From Candidatus Methanoplasma sp. (GTDB lineage: Archaea; Thermoplasmatota; Thermoplasmata; Methanomassiliicoccales; Methanomethylophilaceae): a DNA stretch of 10,337 bases. Below, in pieces: positions 1 through 6,464 of the stretch (position 1 is its first letter; the number at the start of each line of letters is the position of its first letter). The notes under the pieces are model-generated. The model worked only from the letters and a program-made list of their open reading frames with translations. It was not told where the DNA came from and searched no databases. The stretch covers positions 1 through 10,337 of the forward strand of contig JAITQH010000097.1 of assembly GCA_031288985.1 (NCBI GenBank), given 5' to 3'. A program made the position numbers and the translations under genes.

Positions 1-442
1 GCTCCGGGTCTATGAAATGCACCAGCATCATAACTGCGGCAACGCGCATCCTGAACTCGCCGCCCGTTTCGATCTGGCGGAGGCAGTATTCCCAAAGGGC
101 ATTCCTCTCCTCTTCGCCCTTTGCCGTCCATTCGCCGCAGAATATGTCGCAGACCGCCCAGTTCGACACCTCCGGCATGAACTCTTCCATGAGGCGCAGG
201 CGCTCGTGCACATCCATCTTCGCGCCGGCTATCACCAATGCGCGGATTATGGTCTCTTCGTAGCATTCCGACGGAACGGACAGGAATCCCCTCCAATCGT
301 CCTTGCAGACCTCTTTGGCCATCTTTCGGAGCGCCGGCGTCGGTACGCCGTTGCATCTGCCGATGCCGGGCACCAGTCCGGTGTGGAATTCCTTGTATTT
401 CGTATCTGCATTCTTCAGTATCTCGTTCCTGACGTCGATCAT
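1..442 (-). CDS. AlkD-like DNA alkylation repair protein (DNA glycosylase, HEAT-like), 3' end outside window
   Basis: Reading the minus strand from ATG at 442 gives 147 codons without a stop up to the window edge, so the C-terminal part is missing. The protein resembles the DNA alkylation repair (AlkC/AlkD) family of HEAT-like-repeat glycosylases, which excise N3- and N7-alkylated purines. Supporting segments are the N-terminal GVPTPALRKMAKEV (residues 32-45), YEETIIRALVIAGAK (61-75), and NWAVCD (94-99). W95 and D99 have the same spacing as Trp109 and the catalytic Asp113 of Bacillus cereus AlkD. FRMRVAAVMMLVHFI (130-144) also fits. The start overlaps the stop of the upstream ogt gene in an ATGA arrangement with no clear Shine-Dalgarno site, so translational coupling is likely. 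With ogt it forms an alkylation-damage operon. Family assignment is fairly firm; the exact substrate and whether it is an active glycosylase are inference. Confidence 0.8.
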   Translation of the reverse strand, partial: MIDVRNEILKNADTKYKEFHTGLVPGIGRCNGVPTPALRKMAKEVCKDDWRGFLSVPSECYEETIIRALVIAGAKMDVHERLRLMEEFMPEVSNWAVCDIFCGEWTAKGEEERNALWEYCLRQIETGGEFRMRVAAVMMLVHFIDPE

Positions 443-912
443 GAGCTGTCTCTTTCAAGTTCTATGAGACGCTTTTTCAGAGCGGCGCCTCCGCCGTACT
501 TGTCCATGGCTCCGGAGGAGTTTATCACTCTGTGGCACGGTATGATTATCGATATCGGGTTGGCGCCGCAGGCGGTCCCCGCCGCCCTGAACGCCTTCTC
601 CCTTCCCGCATTCCTTGCCAGTTCTGCATACGATATCGTCCGGCCGTACGGTATTTTTCCGATCTCCCGCCATATCGCCATTTGGAAGTCGGTTCCCGAA
701 AGCGCCAGCGGTATGTCGAACTCCTTCCTCTTCCCCGCGAGATAGCCGCTTATCTGCCTCTCCGCCTCTCTGATGGCCTCGGTCTCCCTGTCCTCTCTCG
801 GAGGAAGGTTGGATCCGGGGAGGAACACCCCGTCCACTCTTCCCTCTCCGTCCTCCGAGATGCTGACTTTGCCGATCAGCGTCACATATGTGTGGATGCA
901 TCCCACGCTCAT
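439..912 (-). CDS. ogt: Methylated-DNA--protein-cysteine methyltransferase (O6-alkylguanine-DNA alkyltransferase)
   Basis: A 157-residue single-domain suicide repair protein that moves the alkyl group from O6-alkylguanine onto its own cysteine. The signature IPCHRVI is at residues 124-130, with acceptor Cys126. The other conserved elements are in order: FQMAIWREIGKIPYGRTISY (76-95, with Tyr95), the DNA-binding helix with the arginine finger RAAG (Arg109), the Asn hinge in GANP (Asn118), and the KYGGG loop (138-142) followed by KKRLIELE. The first 60 or so residues are the short degenerate N-terminal domain usual in this family. Length is normal for archaeal and bacterial Ogt. It is the first gene of a minus-strand pair and its TGA overlaps the ATG of the AlkD-like gene. 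The start at 912 leaves a 50-bp divergent gap to the DUF1848 gene; a weak TATA-like element lies about 25 bp upstream, so the transcript may be leaderless. Confidence 0.95.
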   Translation of the reverse strand: MSVGCIHTYVTLIGKVSISEDGEGRVDGVFLPGSNLPPREDRETEAIREAERQISGYLAGKRKEFDIPLALSGTDFQMAIWREIGKIPYGRTISYAELARNAGREKAFRAAGTACGANPISIIIPCHRVINSSGAMDKYGGGAALKKRLIELERDSS

Positions 913-930
913 ATCCCGTCATCGCTCGAA

Positions 931-944
931 GCGTACTTATCGTC
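931..944. promoter_or_regulatory. Weak TATA-like element central to divergent ogt / DUF1848 promoters
   Basis: The divergent spacer (913-962) is only 50 bp. Its most AT-rich element, around GTACTTATC, is centred near 937, about 25 bp from the ogt start at 912 and about 26 bp from the DUF1848 start at 963. That is the archaeal TATA-to-start distance for leaderless transcripts on both strands. The match to a TATA consensus is poor on either strand, so this rests mostly on spacing. Confidence 0.35.
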
Positions 945-962
945 TTCCGTGCATGCAGAGGC

Positions 963-1874
963 ATGATCGTCTGCGCCAGCCGGAGGACCGACATCCCCGC
1001 GTTCCATCCGGAGTGGATGATGAACAGGCTCCGGGCCGGATACGCTCTGGTCAGAAACCCTGTGCACAGGACGACCGTCCACAGGGTGGATCTCACGCCG
1101 GCGAACGTGGACTGCATCGTGTTCATGACAAAGAACCCCCGTCCGATGATCCCTTTCCTTGACGAACTGAACGGGATGAATATCAGATATATTTTTCATG
1201 TGACCGTCACCCCGTACGACGGAGATATCGAGCCCGGCGTCCCTTCCAAAGCGGACATAGCCGATTCTTTCAGGATGCTGTCGGACGCGATCGGCAGAGA
1301 CAGGGTCGTGTGGAGATACGACCCCGTGATGTTCAATGACCGGATCACGCCCGAATACCACAAAAGGAAGTTCGAGACGCTGTGCCGCGAACTCTCGGAA
1401 CATACGGGAAGATGCACGTTCAGCTTCCTGGAGATGTACGGGAAGCTTTCCGGCGAGAGCACGCTCAGGGCGCCGCTCCCAAGCGAGAAAGAGGAGTTCG
1501 GAGCGGCGGCGGGAGAGATCGCGGAGAGATACGGCGTCGCTCTCACCCATTGCTGCCCCGATGCGGACCTCTCAAGATACGGCATACGGAAGAGAGGGTG
1601 CATAGACCGCGAGACCCTGCTTTCCCTGGGCATCCCGTTCGACGACAGGCCTGCCGGCCTCAGGGACAGATGCATGTGCGTCAGGAACATAGACATAGGG
1701 TGTTACGACACCTGCGTGCATGACTGCGTCTACTGCTACGCGAACAGCAAGACCGCCGACAGAAAAAAAGAGGTTTACGACCCCGCCGGCGAGATGCTCG
1801 GCGGGACCGTTGGGGAAGGAGATTCGATCGTCGGACTGAGATCAAGAAACGTTCTGAGGCTCAGCGATCTGTGA
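963..1874 (+). CDS. DUF1848 family protein with C-terminal CX3CX2C (radical-SAM-like) motif
   Basis: A 303-residue protein of unknown function that matches the DUF1848 family. The N-terminus IVCASRRTDIPAFHPEW followed by VRNPVHR and VDCIVFMTKNP is typical. The C-terminal region is cysteine-rich: C237 and C239, C247, then C251-x3-C255-x2-C258 followed by YAN, the same spacing that binds the 4Fe-4S cluster in radical SAM enzymes. Those enzymes normally carry it near the N-terminus; here it is about 45 residues from the end. I chose ATG 963 because conserved family sequence begins directly after it. An in-frame reading upstream would run through the divergent promoter and add 25 residues unlike the family. 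The last 33 bases overlap the tail of the convergent transporter gene. Position next to ogt and the AlkD-like gene hints at a nucleic-acid or repair role, but that is inference only. Confidence 0.85.
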   Translation: MIVCASRRTDIPAFHPEWMMNRLRAGYALVRNPVHRTTVHRVDLTPANVDCIVFMTKNPRPMIPFLDELNGMNIRYIFHVTVTPYDGDIEPGVPSKADIADSFRMLSDAIGRDRVVWRYDPVMFNDRITPEYHKRKFETLCRELSEHTGRCTFSFLEMYGKLSGESTLRAPLPSEKEEFGAAAGEIAERYGVALTHCCPDADLSRYGIRKRGCIDRETLLSLGIPFDDRPAGLRDRCMCVRNIDIGCYDTCVHDCVYCYANSKTADRKKEVYDPAGEMLGGTVGEGDSIVGLRSRNVLRLSDL

Positions 1875-2855
1875 TTCGGCCGCCATCGACGATTCCATTC
1901 TCCTCTTGGAGAAGAGAACGGAGTCCATGAACGCCACCCACAGGACCTCCACCACTATCGAAGCGGTGATGGCCACCATGGCGTTCCCGATGACGGGGCC
2001 GACCAACACGCCTGCGCAGAGCGCCAAGGCGATGCCTTTGTTCTTGTAGGACGTCATCAGGATGTCCGTGACCCTTTGCGACCACCCTACGCCCATCTTC
2101 TTCTCTCCGCGGTCTATGATGAGGCCGAGTCCGAAGGATCTGAGCGCCGCGACAAGGACGAACGCCGCAAGCACCCATATCCCCGCGCTCTTGAAGTTCG
2201 CGGAGCTGGCAGAGAGCCAGACGAGGAAGAATATGGTGCAGTTCAGGACGACGGCCATAGCTGTCTTGTTCACCTTCACCCAAGTGAAGAACCTGGATAT
2301 TACTATCGGTATGCCGATGACCTCAAACACCGTTATCACAAGGCCGCTCATTTCGACGTATTTTCCAAGGAACACCCAAACGATGAATGGTATCCACAGC
2401 AGGGCCGCGATGTACACGTAGATGGTGCATCTTGCCGCATGCACCATGTCTCCCCTGAGAATGAGGGACAGCGGCGCGACGGATGCCGCGAAGGGCGTCG
2501 CCGCAACGAACACCAATCCCCATGCATACGTCTCGTACTCAGGCATCCAAGCCGATATCAGAAGAAAGCCTGCTATCGGGATGAACGAGGGCACGATCAG
2601 CCCCAGGAGCAACCCTCTGACGAGAGACTTTGGGTTCTTTACCGGACTGAGGTTCTTGCTGGGAATCCTCGACAGCGAGATCGTCATCATCACTGCCAGG
2701 AAGAATATGGTGAGATTGCTTCGCATGCCGGAGTTCAGGATCCCGGACTGGGCGAAGGCGTCGGAAAGAACGCCGGAGAAGTTGGTGGCCAATGACACCA
2801 CCACGGCCAAACACATCATGAAGGCGCTGCTGCACAACAATGCGACTGTTTTCAT
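1842..2855 (-). CDS. BASS-family (bile acid:sodium symporter fold) membrane transporter
   Basis: A 337-residue integral membrane protein with about nine to ten hydrophobic segments (roughly residues 4-24, 46-60, 79-101, 111-133, 143-163, 168-188, 200-216, 224-246 and 274-308, the last possibly two helices). The block GLVFVAATPFAASVAPLS and LILRGD (113-136) and YKNKGIALAL (270-279) resemble the core motifs of the bile acid:sodium symporter/ACR3 superfamily. Substrate is unknown; organic anion, or metal oxyanion uptake or efflux, is possible. Start: an in-frame ATG at 2954 would add 33 residues. However, a good TATA box (2872-2883) lies inside that extension, 22-23 bp before the ATG at 2855, and the first membrane helix begins straight after 2855. 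A leaderless start at 2855 is therefore preferred. It is divergent from the prenyltransferase gene and its 3' end overlaps the DUF1848 gene by 33 bp. Family call moderate, substrate not determinable. Confidence 0.75.
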   Translation of the reverse strand: MKTVALLCSSAFMMCLAVVVSLATNFSGVLSDAFAQSGILNSGMRSNLTIFFLAVMMTISLSRIPSKNLSPVKNPKSLVRGLLLGLIVPSFIPIAGFLLISAWMPEYETYAWGLVFVAATPFAASVAPLSLILRGDMVHAARCTIYVYIAALLWIPFIVWVFLGKYVEMSGLVITVFEVIGIPIVISRFFTWVKVNKTAMAVVLNCTIFFLVWLSASSANFKSAGIWVLAAFVLVAALRSFGLGLIIDRGEKKMGVGWSQRVTDILMTSYKNKGIALALCAGVLVGPVIGNAMVAITASIVVEVLWVAFMDSVLFSKRRMESSMAAESQIAEPQNVS

Positions 2856-2871
2856 GAGACTTGAAAGCTTA

Positions 2872-2883
2872 GAAATATATTTG
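2872..2883 (-). promoter_or_regulatory. TATA box of the BASS transporter gene
   Basis: Read on the minus strand the element is CAAATATATTTC, centred about 22-23 bp before the ATG at 2855. There is no Shine-Dalgarno sequence in between, so a leaderless or nearly leaderless transcript is expected. This element decides between the 2855 start and the upstream in-frame ATG. Confidence 0.7.
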
Positions 2884-2978
2884 TTTGTTTCCCCCTCGGC
2901 TGCGCTCTCCGGCGCAACCGCAGGACGGCTTCGAGAGCCTGTCGGCCGGCTCATCCGCCTCCTCTGCCCTTAGGAAGG

Positions 2979-2988
2979 TTCTTAAACG
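2979..2988 (+). promoter_or_regulatory. TATA-like element of the menA-ubiE operon
   Basis: TTCTTAAACG is centred about 25-26 bp before the ATG at 3009, the spacing expected for a leaderless archaeal transcript. It shares the 153-bp divergent spacer with the promoter of the BASS transporter. Confidence 0.5.
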
Positions 2989-3008
2989 CGGTGTTTTTTC
3001 ACTCTGAC

Positions 3009-3926
3009 ATGGACGATGTCAGCCCGGTCAGGCCCGGATGGTACAACGCGTTCCGCCCATGGACCCTGCACGGCGCGGCAGTACCAGTGGCCATCGGCGG
3101 TGCGGTTGCATACAGCGGCGGCTCGTTCTGCTGGTGGATCTTCCTTATGATCCTTCTCTGCGGTTTTCTCCTGCAGTCGGCGGCGAACCTCCTCAACACC
3201 TACGGCGACTTCGTCAAAGGCACGGACACTGTCGAGAACGAGACCAGGTCTCCGGAACTCGTGACCGGCGCGCTTCGACCAAGGTCTGTATTGCTTGCCG
3301 GACTGATGTGTTTGGCATTGACCGCATTGTGCGGAGTGGTGTTCATGTGGTATGCGGGGTGGGGCGTGGCGCTGTTCGGCGCGGCCGGCATCGGAGGCGC
3401 AGGACTCTACACCGTGGGAGTATCCTACAAATATCACGGCCTGGGGCAGATCGGCGTGTTCGTTCTGATGGGCATCCTCATGCCTCTGGGGACGTACTAC
3501 GTCCTGGCCGGCAATCTTTCTTGGGAGGTGTTCCTGATATCCCTTCCGAACGCGTTCCTCATCACTGCGGTGCTTAGCGGCAACGAGGTCCGCGACTATC
3601 ACGAGGATCGTGAAGCGGGAGTGGGGACGCTGTCCTCGCACTTCTCCTACGAAGGGAGCCTGCACATCTATCTCGCCCAGAACATCGCCGCCTATCCGAT
3701 ATTGGCGGCGCTTATTTTGTTCGGCATACTGCCTTGGACGGCTTCCCTGGCGTTCCTGGCGCTCTTCGACCTTCGCGCGGTCGTCGCGAACAGCCGCCTT
3801 GCCCCGGCGAACAAGGGCAACAGCCGCCTGTTGGTGCCGCTGTGCTTCAGGCACAATTGGCATTTCGGAGCGCTTTTGACAGCAGGCTGCTTAATAGGAT
3901 ATTATGCTATTGCGGCGGTGATATGA
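3009..3926 (+). CDS. menA: MenA-type UbiA-superfamily polyprenyltransferase
   Basis: A 305-residue membrane prenyltransferase of the UbiA superfamily, most like 1,4-dihydroxy-2-naphthoate polyprenyltransferase (MenA), which joins a polyprenyl diphosphate to an aromatic head group. The first Asp-rich motif is N63-x3-D67-x5-D73 in NLLNTYGDFVKGTD, which binds Mg-diphosphate. The second is NEVRDYHEDREAGVGTLS (192-209) with D196 and D200, matching the MenA form of this motif. Hydrophobic helices fill the rest. ATG 3009 is preferred over an in-frame GTG at 2991 because of the TATA-like element 25-26 bp upstream. The stop overlaps the start of the methyltransferase gene, so the two are an operon. 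No other men, mqn or ubi gene is visible, so the head group is unknown: a menaquinone-like quinone, or methanophenazine if the host is a methanogen that has it. Confidence 0.87.
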   Translation: MDDVSPVRPGWYNAFRPWTLHGAAVPVAIGGAVAYSGGSFCWWIFLMILLCGFLLQSAANLLNTYGDFVKGTDTVENETRSPELVTGALRPRSVLLAGLMCLALTALCGVVFMWYAGWGVALFGAAGIGGAGLYTVGVSYKYHGLGQIGVFVLMGILMPLGTYYVLAGNLSWEVFLISLPNAFLITAVLSGNEVRDYHEDREAGVGTLSSHFSYEGSLHIYLAQNIAAYPILAALILFGILPWTASLAFLALFDLRAVVANSRLAPANKGNSRLLVPLCFRHNWHFGALLTAGCLIGYYAIAAVI

Positions 3927-4678
3927 TGCAGGAGAGCAGACCGAACGGGACGCAGTTCGAGGGAAAGGAGGAATACGTCAAAGACGTGTTCACCGAGATA
4001 GCTTCGTACTATGACGAGATGAACGACCTCATGTCCATGGGCATGGTCAGAGGCTGGCACAAATTCATGATGAAGAAGGCGGGGAATCTCGGATCCAAGA
4101 GATGCCTCGACGTCGGCACCGGGACCGGCGAGATCGCCTTCATGCTTGCGGAGCGTGCAGGCATCGACGGCGAGGTCGTCGGAGTCGACATCACCCCCAA
4201 GATGCTGGAACTCGCAAAGGAGAAGATGAAGGGGCGCGGGCTGCCCCGGGACATCGTGTTCGAGGAGGGCGACGCCCTGAGCCTTCGCTTCGAAGATTCT
4301 TCTTTCGACGTCGTCACGTCGGGGTACATGCTCAGGAATGTGACGGACGTGCAAAGGGCCATCGACGAGATGCACCGGGTACTGAGGCCCGGCGGACTTG
4401 TCGTTGTCGCCGAGCTTTGCAAACCGGACAACCGCATCGTGCGGTTCTTCTACGAACAGCATATGAAGCACAGGGTCACGAAGCTCGGACGCAGATACGA
4501 CCGCGGAGAGAGCATCGACGGCAAACAGCCCGCTTACGACTGGCTCACGTCGTCGGTCGAAGGGTTTCCCCACGGGAAGGAGATGACCGCCAAGTTCGCG
4601 AAAGCGGGGTTTGCGGACGCCAAGTTCTATGTGAAGACGTTCGGCGCCGTGAACATCTATTGCGGACGCAAGAAGTGA
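3923..4678 (+). CDS. ubiE: UbiE/MenG-type class I SAM-dependent methyltransferase
   Basis: A 251-residue soluble methyltransferase of the UbiE/MenG type, which C-methylates the prenylated quinone ring using S-adenosylmethionine. SAM-binding motif I is CLDVGTGTGEIAF (61-73), the acidic ribose-binding residue is D89 in VGVDITPKML, and the family marker GYMLRNVTD (134-142) is followed by MHRVLRPGG (150-158). The C-terminal FGAVNIYCGRKK matches the usual UbiE ending. Two adjacent in-frame ATGs exist at 3923 and 3926. The first gives a 4-bp ATGA overlap with menA, the second a 1-bp overlap. The sequence GGCGGTGAT just upstream resembles the archaeal Shine-Dalgarno GGAGGTGAT and fits the second start slightly better. 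Co-transcribed with menA, it would perform the step after prenylation. Substrate identity is inference. Confidence 0.88.
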   Translation: MMQESRPNGTQFEGKEEYVKDVFTEIASYYDEMNDLMSMGMVRGWHKFMMKKAGNLGSKRCLDVGTGTGEIAFMLAERAGIDGEVVGVDITPKMLELAKEKMKGRGLPRDIVFEEGDALSLRFEDSSFDVVTSGYMLRNVTDVQRAIDEMHRVLRPGGLVVVAELCKPDNRIVRFFYEQHMKHRVTKLGRRYDRGESIDGKQPAYDWLTSSVEGFPHGKEMTAKFAKAGFADAKFYVKTFGAVNIYCGRKK

Positions 4679-4923
4679 GCGGGGATCTTCGGTCAGGGTC
4701 CGAGACGGTCTATTGGAATCACCGACACTCCATCGTCGCGGGTGTATGCGAGTCCCATAACTGCTGTGGCCGCATCCGCCGCCGAATGCCTTGGATTAGA
4801 CCATGCCAATAGGGGTGGGACAAATATCAATATCACTTTTGAAAGGATTTCATTATCACTTTTGCAGTATTGACTCTGTCCGAAACGAACCGCAGATCGC
4901 ACAGAAATGAAAAAGAGCTGAGA
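4679..4923. other. Intergenic region with AT-rich island and direct repeat
   Basis: This gap lies between the ends of the convergent ubiE and M18 aminopeptidase genes. I see no convincing gene. Bases 4820-4870 are clearly AT-richer than the surroundings and contain two T4 runs (4837-4840, 4860-4863), which could act as archaeal oligo-T terminators for ubiE. Confidence 0.5.
4831..4864. repeat. Direct repeat TATCACTTTTG, two copies 23 bp apart
   Basis: The 11-base TATCACTTTTG occurs at 4831-4841 and again at 4854-4864. The copies are exact and start 23 bp apart, about two helical turns. It may be a regulator site, a remnant of duplication, or part of oligo-T termination of ubiE. Confidence 0.6.
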
Positions 4924-4945
4924 ACGCCCGCATTTCTGCGGGCGT
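4924..4945 (-). terminator. Hairpin terminator of the M18 aminopeptidase gene
   Basis: Arms ACGCCCGCA (4924-4932) and TGCGGGCGT (4937-4945) are perfect 9-bp complements around a 4-base loop. On the minus strand the hairpin starts 8 bases after the TAA stop (4956-4954) and is followed about 9 bases later by a short T5 run (CTTTTTC). This is shaped like an intrinsic terminator, with the T tract somewhat distant. Confidence 0.65.
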
Positions 4946-4953
4946 CTGAGCAT

Positions 4954-6363
4954 TTACTTTGAAAGTTTGCTGTTGTAGAACGCCAGCACCGCCTTGTACA
5001 GGAGGTACACATCGGCCTTGGACACGATCTCCAGGGGAGAGTGCATTGACAGCACCGGGACCCCCACGTCGACGGTGTCCAGGTTGTGCACGGATATGTC
5101 GGACGCTATCGTCCCTCCGCCTCCGATGTCCACCTTCCCCAGTTCTCCCACCTGCCACTGTATGTCCGCGTCGTCCAGTATCCTGCGCAGGAACCCCATG
5201 GTCTCGGCGGACGCGTCGTTGGTGGAATACTTGCCCCTCGACCCGGTGTATTTGGAGACCACCGGCCCGCGGTTGAGGTATGAACAGTTGTTCCTTTCGA
5301 ATACGTCTCCGAAGGCGGGGTCCACCGCGGCGTTCACGTCGCAGGACAGACAGACGGATTTTTGCAGGACGTGGCGGGCCTGAAGCCCGTACGCGGACAG
5401 GAAGTCCTCCAGGAAGTCCCTGAAGAACAGGGATCTCATCCCGGTGTTGCCGTCGGATCCTATCTCCTCTTTGTCGGCGAACACGGTGACGGTCGTGAAT
5501 TCCGGCTCGGTCGAGTCGAGTTCCGCCATCAGGCTTGCGTACGCGCAGACGCTGTCGTCCTGTCCGTACGCCCCCACCATCGACCTGTCGAGTCCGATAT
5601 CCGCAGGTCTGAACGCCGGCACGGCGGTGATCTCGGCGGAAAGGAAGTCCTTCTCGGTTATGCCGTACTTCTCGAACAGAAGGTTCATGATGTTCAGCTT
5701 GACCTTGGCCCCGACCTTCTCGTCGTTGTACGGCCAGCATCCGACCAGTATGTTCAGCTGCTCGCCCTCCACAACCTCGGAGGCCGTCTTCTTCATCTGG
5801 TTCTGCGCCAGATGGGGAAGAAGGTCGGTGACGCAGAACACAGGGTCGCCTTCGCTCTCGCCTATGTTGACCTTCACCGTCTTGCCGTTGTTCAGGACGA
5901 CGACGCCGTGCAGGGAGAGCGGGATGGCCGTCCACTGGTACTTCTTGATCCCGCCGTAGTAGTGCGTCTTCAGGTACGCCATGTCGGAGTCCTCGAACAG
6001 CGGATTCGGCTTGAGGTCCAGACGGGGGCTGTCGATGTGGCTCACGCCTATGCGCAGGCCGTCCGCCGGCGGCCTTCTGCCCACGGTTGCCATTATCAAT
6101 GCCTTTCCGCGGTTGTTGAAGTAGAGCTTGTCGCCGGCCGCATATTTCTTTCCCAGCTGGAACTCTTTGTATTTGTGCTTCTTCAGTATGGGTATGGTGT
6201 ACTCCACGACCTCTCTCTCGGTCTTGTTGTTGAGGAACAGCTTGTACTCCTCGCAGAATCCTTTGGACTGCTCCAGAAGGGCCGCGTCCTTCACGCCGAG
6301 CGTGTCGCTTTTGGATAGTAGCTTTTCTTCGAGCCTCTGTCCTGCGCTTTTGTCTTTGCTCAT
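4954..6363 (-). CDS. M18 family zinc aminopeptidase
   Basis: A 469-residue cytosolic metallo-aminopeptidase of family M18 (yeast aminopeptidase I / aspartyl aminopeptidase type), which removes N-terminal residues from peptides as a large oligomer with two metal ions per active site. Expected ligands are all in place: H109 in VSHIDSPRLDLKPNP, the Asp pair D269-D270 in AYGQDDSVCAYA, catalytic-site E299-E300 in ADKEEIGSDG, D342 in SCDVNAA, and H441 in SMHSPLEI. The length fits the family (about 430-480). TAA stop is followed by a hairpin terminator. ATG 6363 directly precedes a lysine-rich hydrophilic N-terminus with no signal peptide. It is a single gene, not coupled to its neighbours. Substrate preference (acidic or hydrophobic N-terminus) cannot be read from the sequence. 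Confidence 0.93.
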   Translation of the reverse strand: MSKDKSAGQRLEEKLLSKSDTLGVKDAALLEQSKGFCEEYKLFLNNKTEREVVEYTIPILKKHKYKEFQLGKKYAAGDKLYFNNRGKALIMATVGRRPPADGLRIGVSHIDSPRLDLKPNPLFEDSDMAYLKTHYYGGIKKYQWTAIPLSLHGVVVLNNGKTVKVNIGESEGDPVFCVTDLLPHLAQNQMKKTASEVVEGEQLNILVGCWPYNDEKVGAKVKLNIMNLLFEKYGITEKDFLSAEITAVPAFRPADIGLDRSMVGAYGQDDSVCAYASLMAELDSTEPEFTTVTVFADKEEIGSDGNTGMRSLFFRDFLEDFLSAYGLQARHVLQKSVCLSCDVNAAVDPAFGDVFERNNCSYLNRGPVVSKYTGSRGKYSTNDASAETMGFLRRILDDADIQWQVGELGKVDIGGGGTIASDISVHNLDTVDVGVPVLSMHSPLEIVSKADVYLLYKAVLAFYNSKLSK

Positions 6364-6367
6364 GCGC

Positions 6368-6390
6368 AGGTAATCTTGGATTGATTACTT
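6368..6390. repeat. Inverted repeat just upstream of the M18 aminopeptidase start
   Basis: AGGTAATC (6368-6375) and GATTACTT (6383-6390) are complementary at seven of eight positions around a 7-base spacer, starting 5 bp upstream of the ATG at 6363. Location and size suit a regulator operator or a leader hairpin. No clear TATA box is visible for this gene, so the promoter is not defined. Confidence 0.45.
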
Positions 6391-6464
6391 GATTCTATGC
6401 CCGGATGTCAAAGAATCGCGGCCTGCGGCGCGATGCGGCCTTCTGCCTCTTGCGGGAGATCCCG

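Noticed and set aside
17..745. Plus-strand open frame of 242 codons opposite the repair genes
   Set aside because: It spans two genes with clear motifs on the other strand (PCHRV of Ogt, NWAVCD of the AlkD-like protein); antisense shadow.
2991..3008. Upstream GTG start for the prenyltransferase
   Set aside because: It would place the start only about 8 bases after the TATA-like element, before the expected transcription start.
4707..4812. Inverted matches GGTCTA...TAGACC and CTATTGG...CCAATAG suggesting a structured RNA or tRNA
   Set aside because: The two pairings overlap on the left arm and are not collinear, the span is about 96-106 bases, and no T-arm or anticodon arm can be found.
4693..4953. 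Minus-strand open frame of 86 codons just after the M18 stop
   Set aside because: It begins inside the hairpin terminator region and crosses the AT-rich island. Its last 40 or so codons look mildly protein-like, so a decayed gene fragment is conceivable, but nothing is recognisable.
5362..6318. Plus-strand open frame of 318 codons opposite the aminopeptidase gene
   Set aside because: Antisense shadow of the M18 gene; no recognisable domains, promoter or ribosome-binding site.
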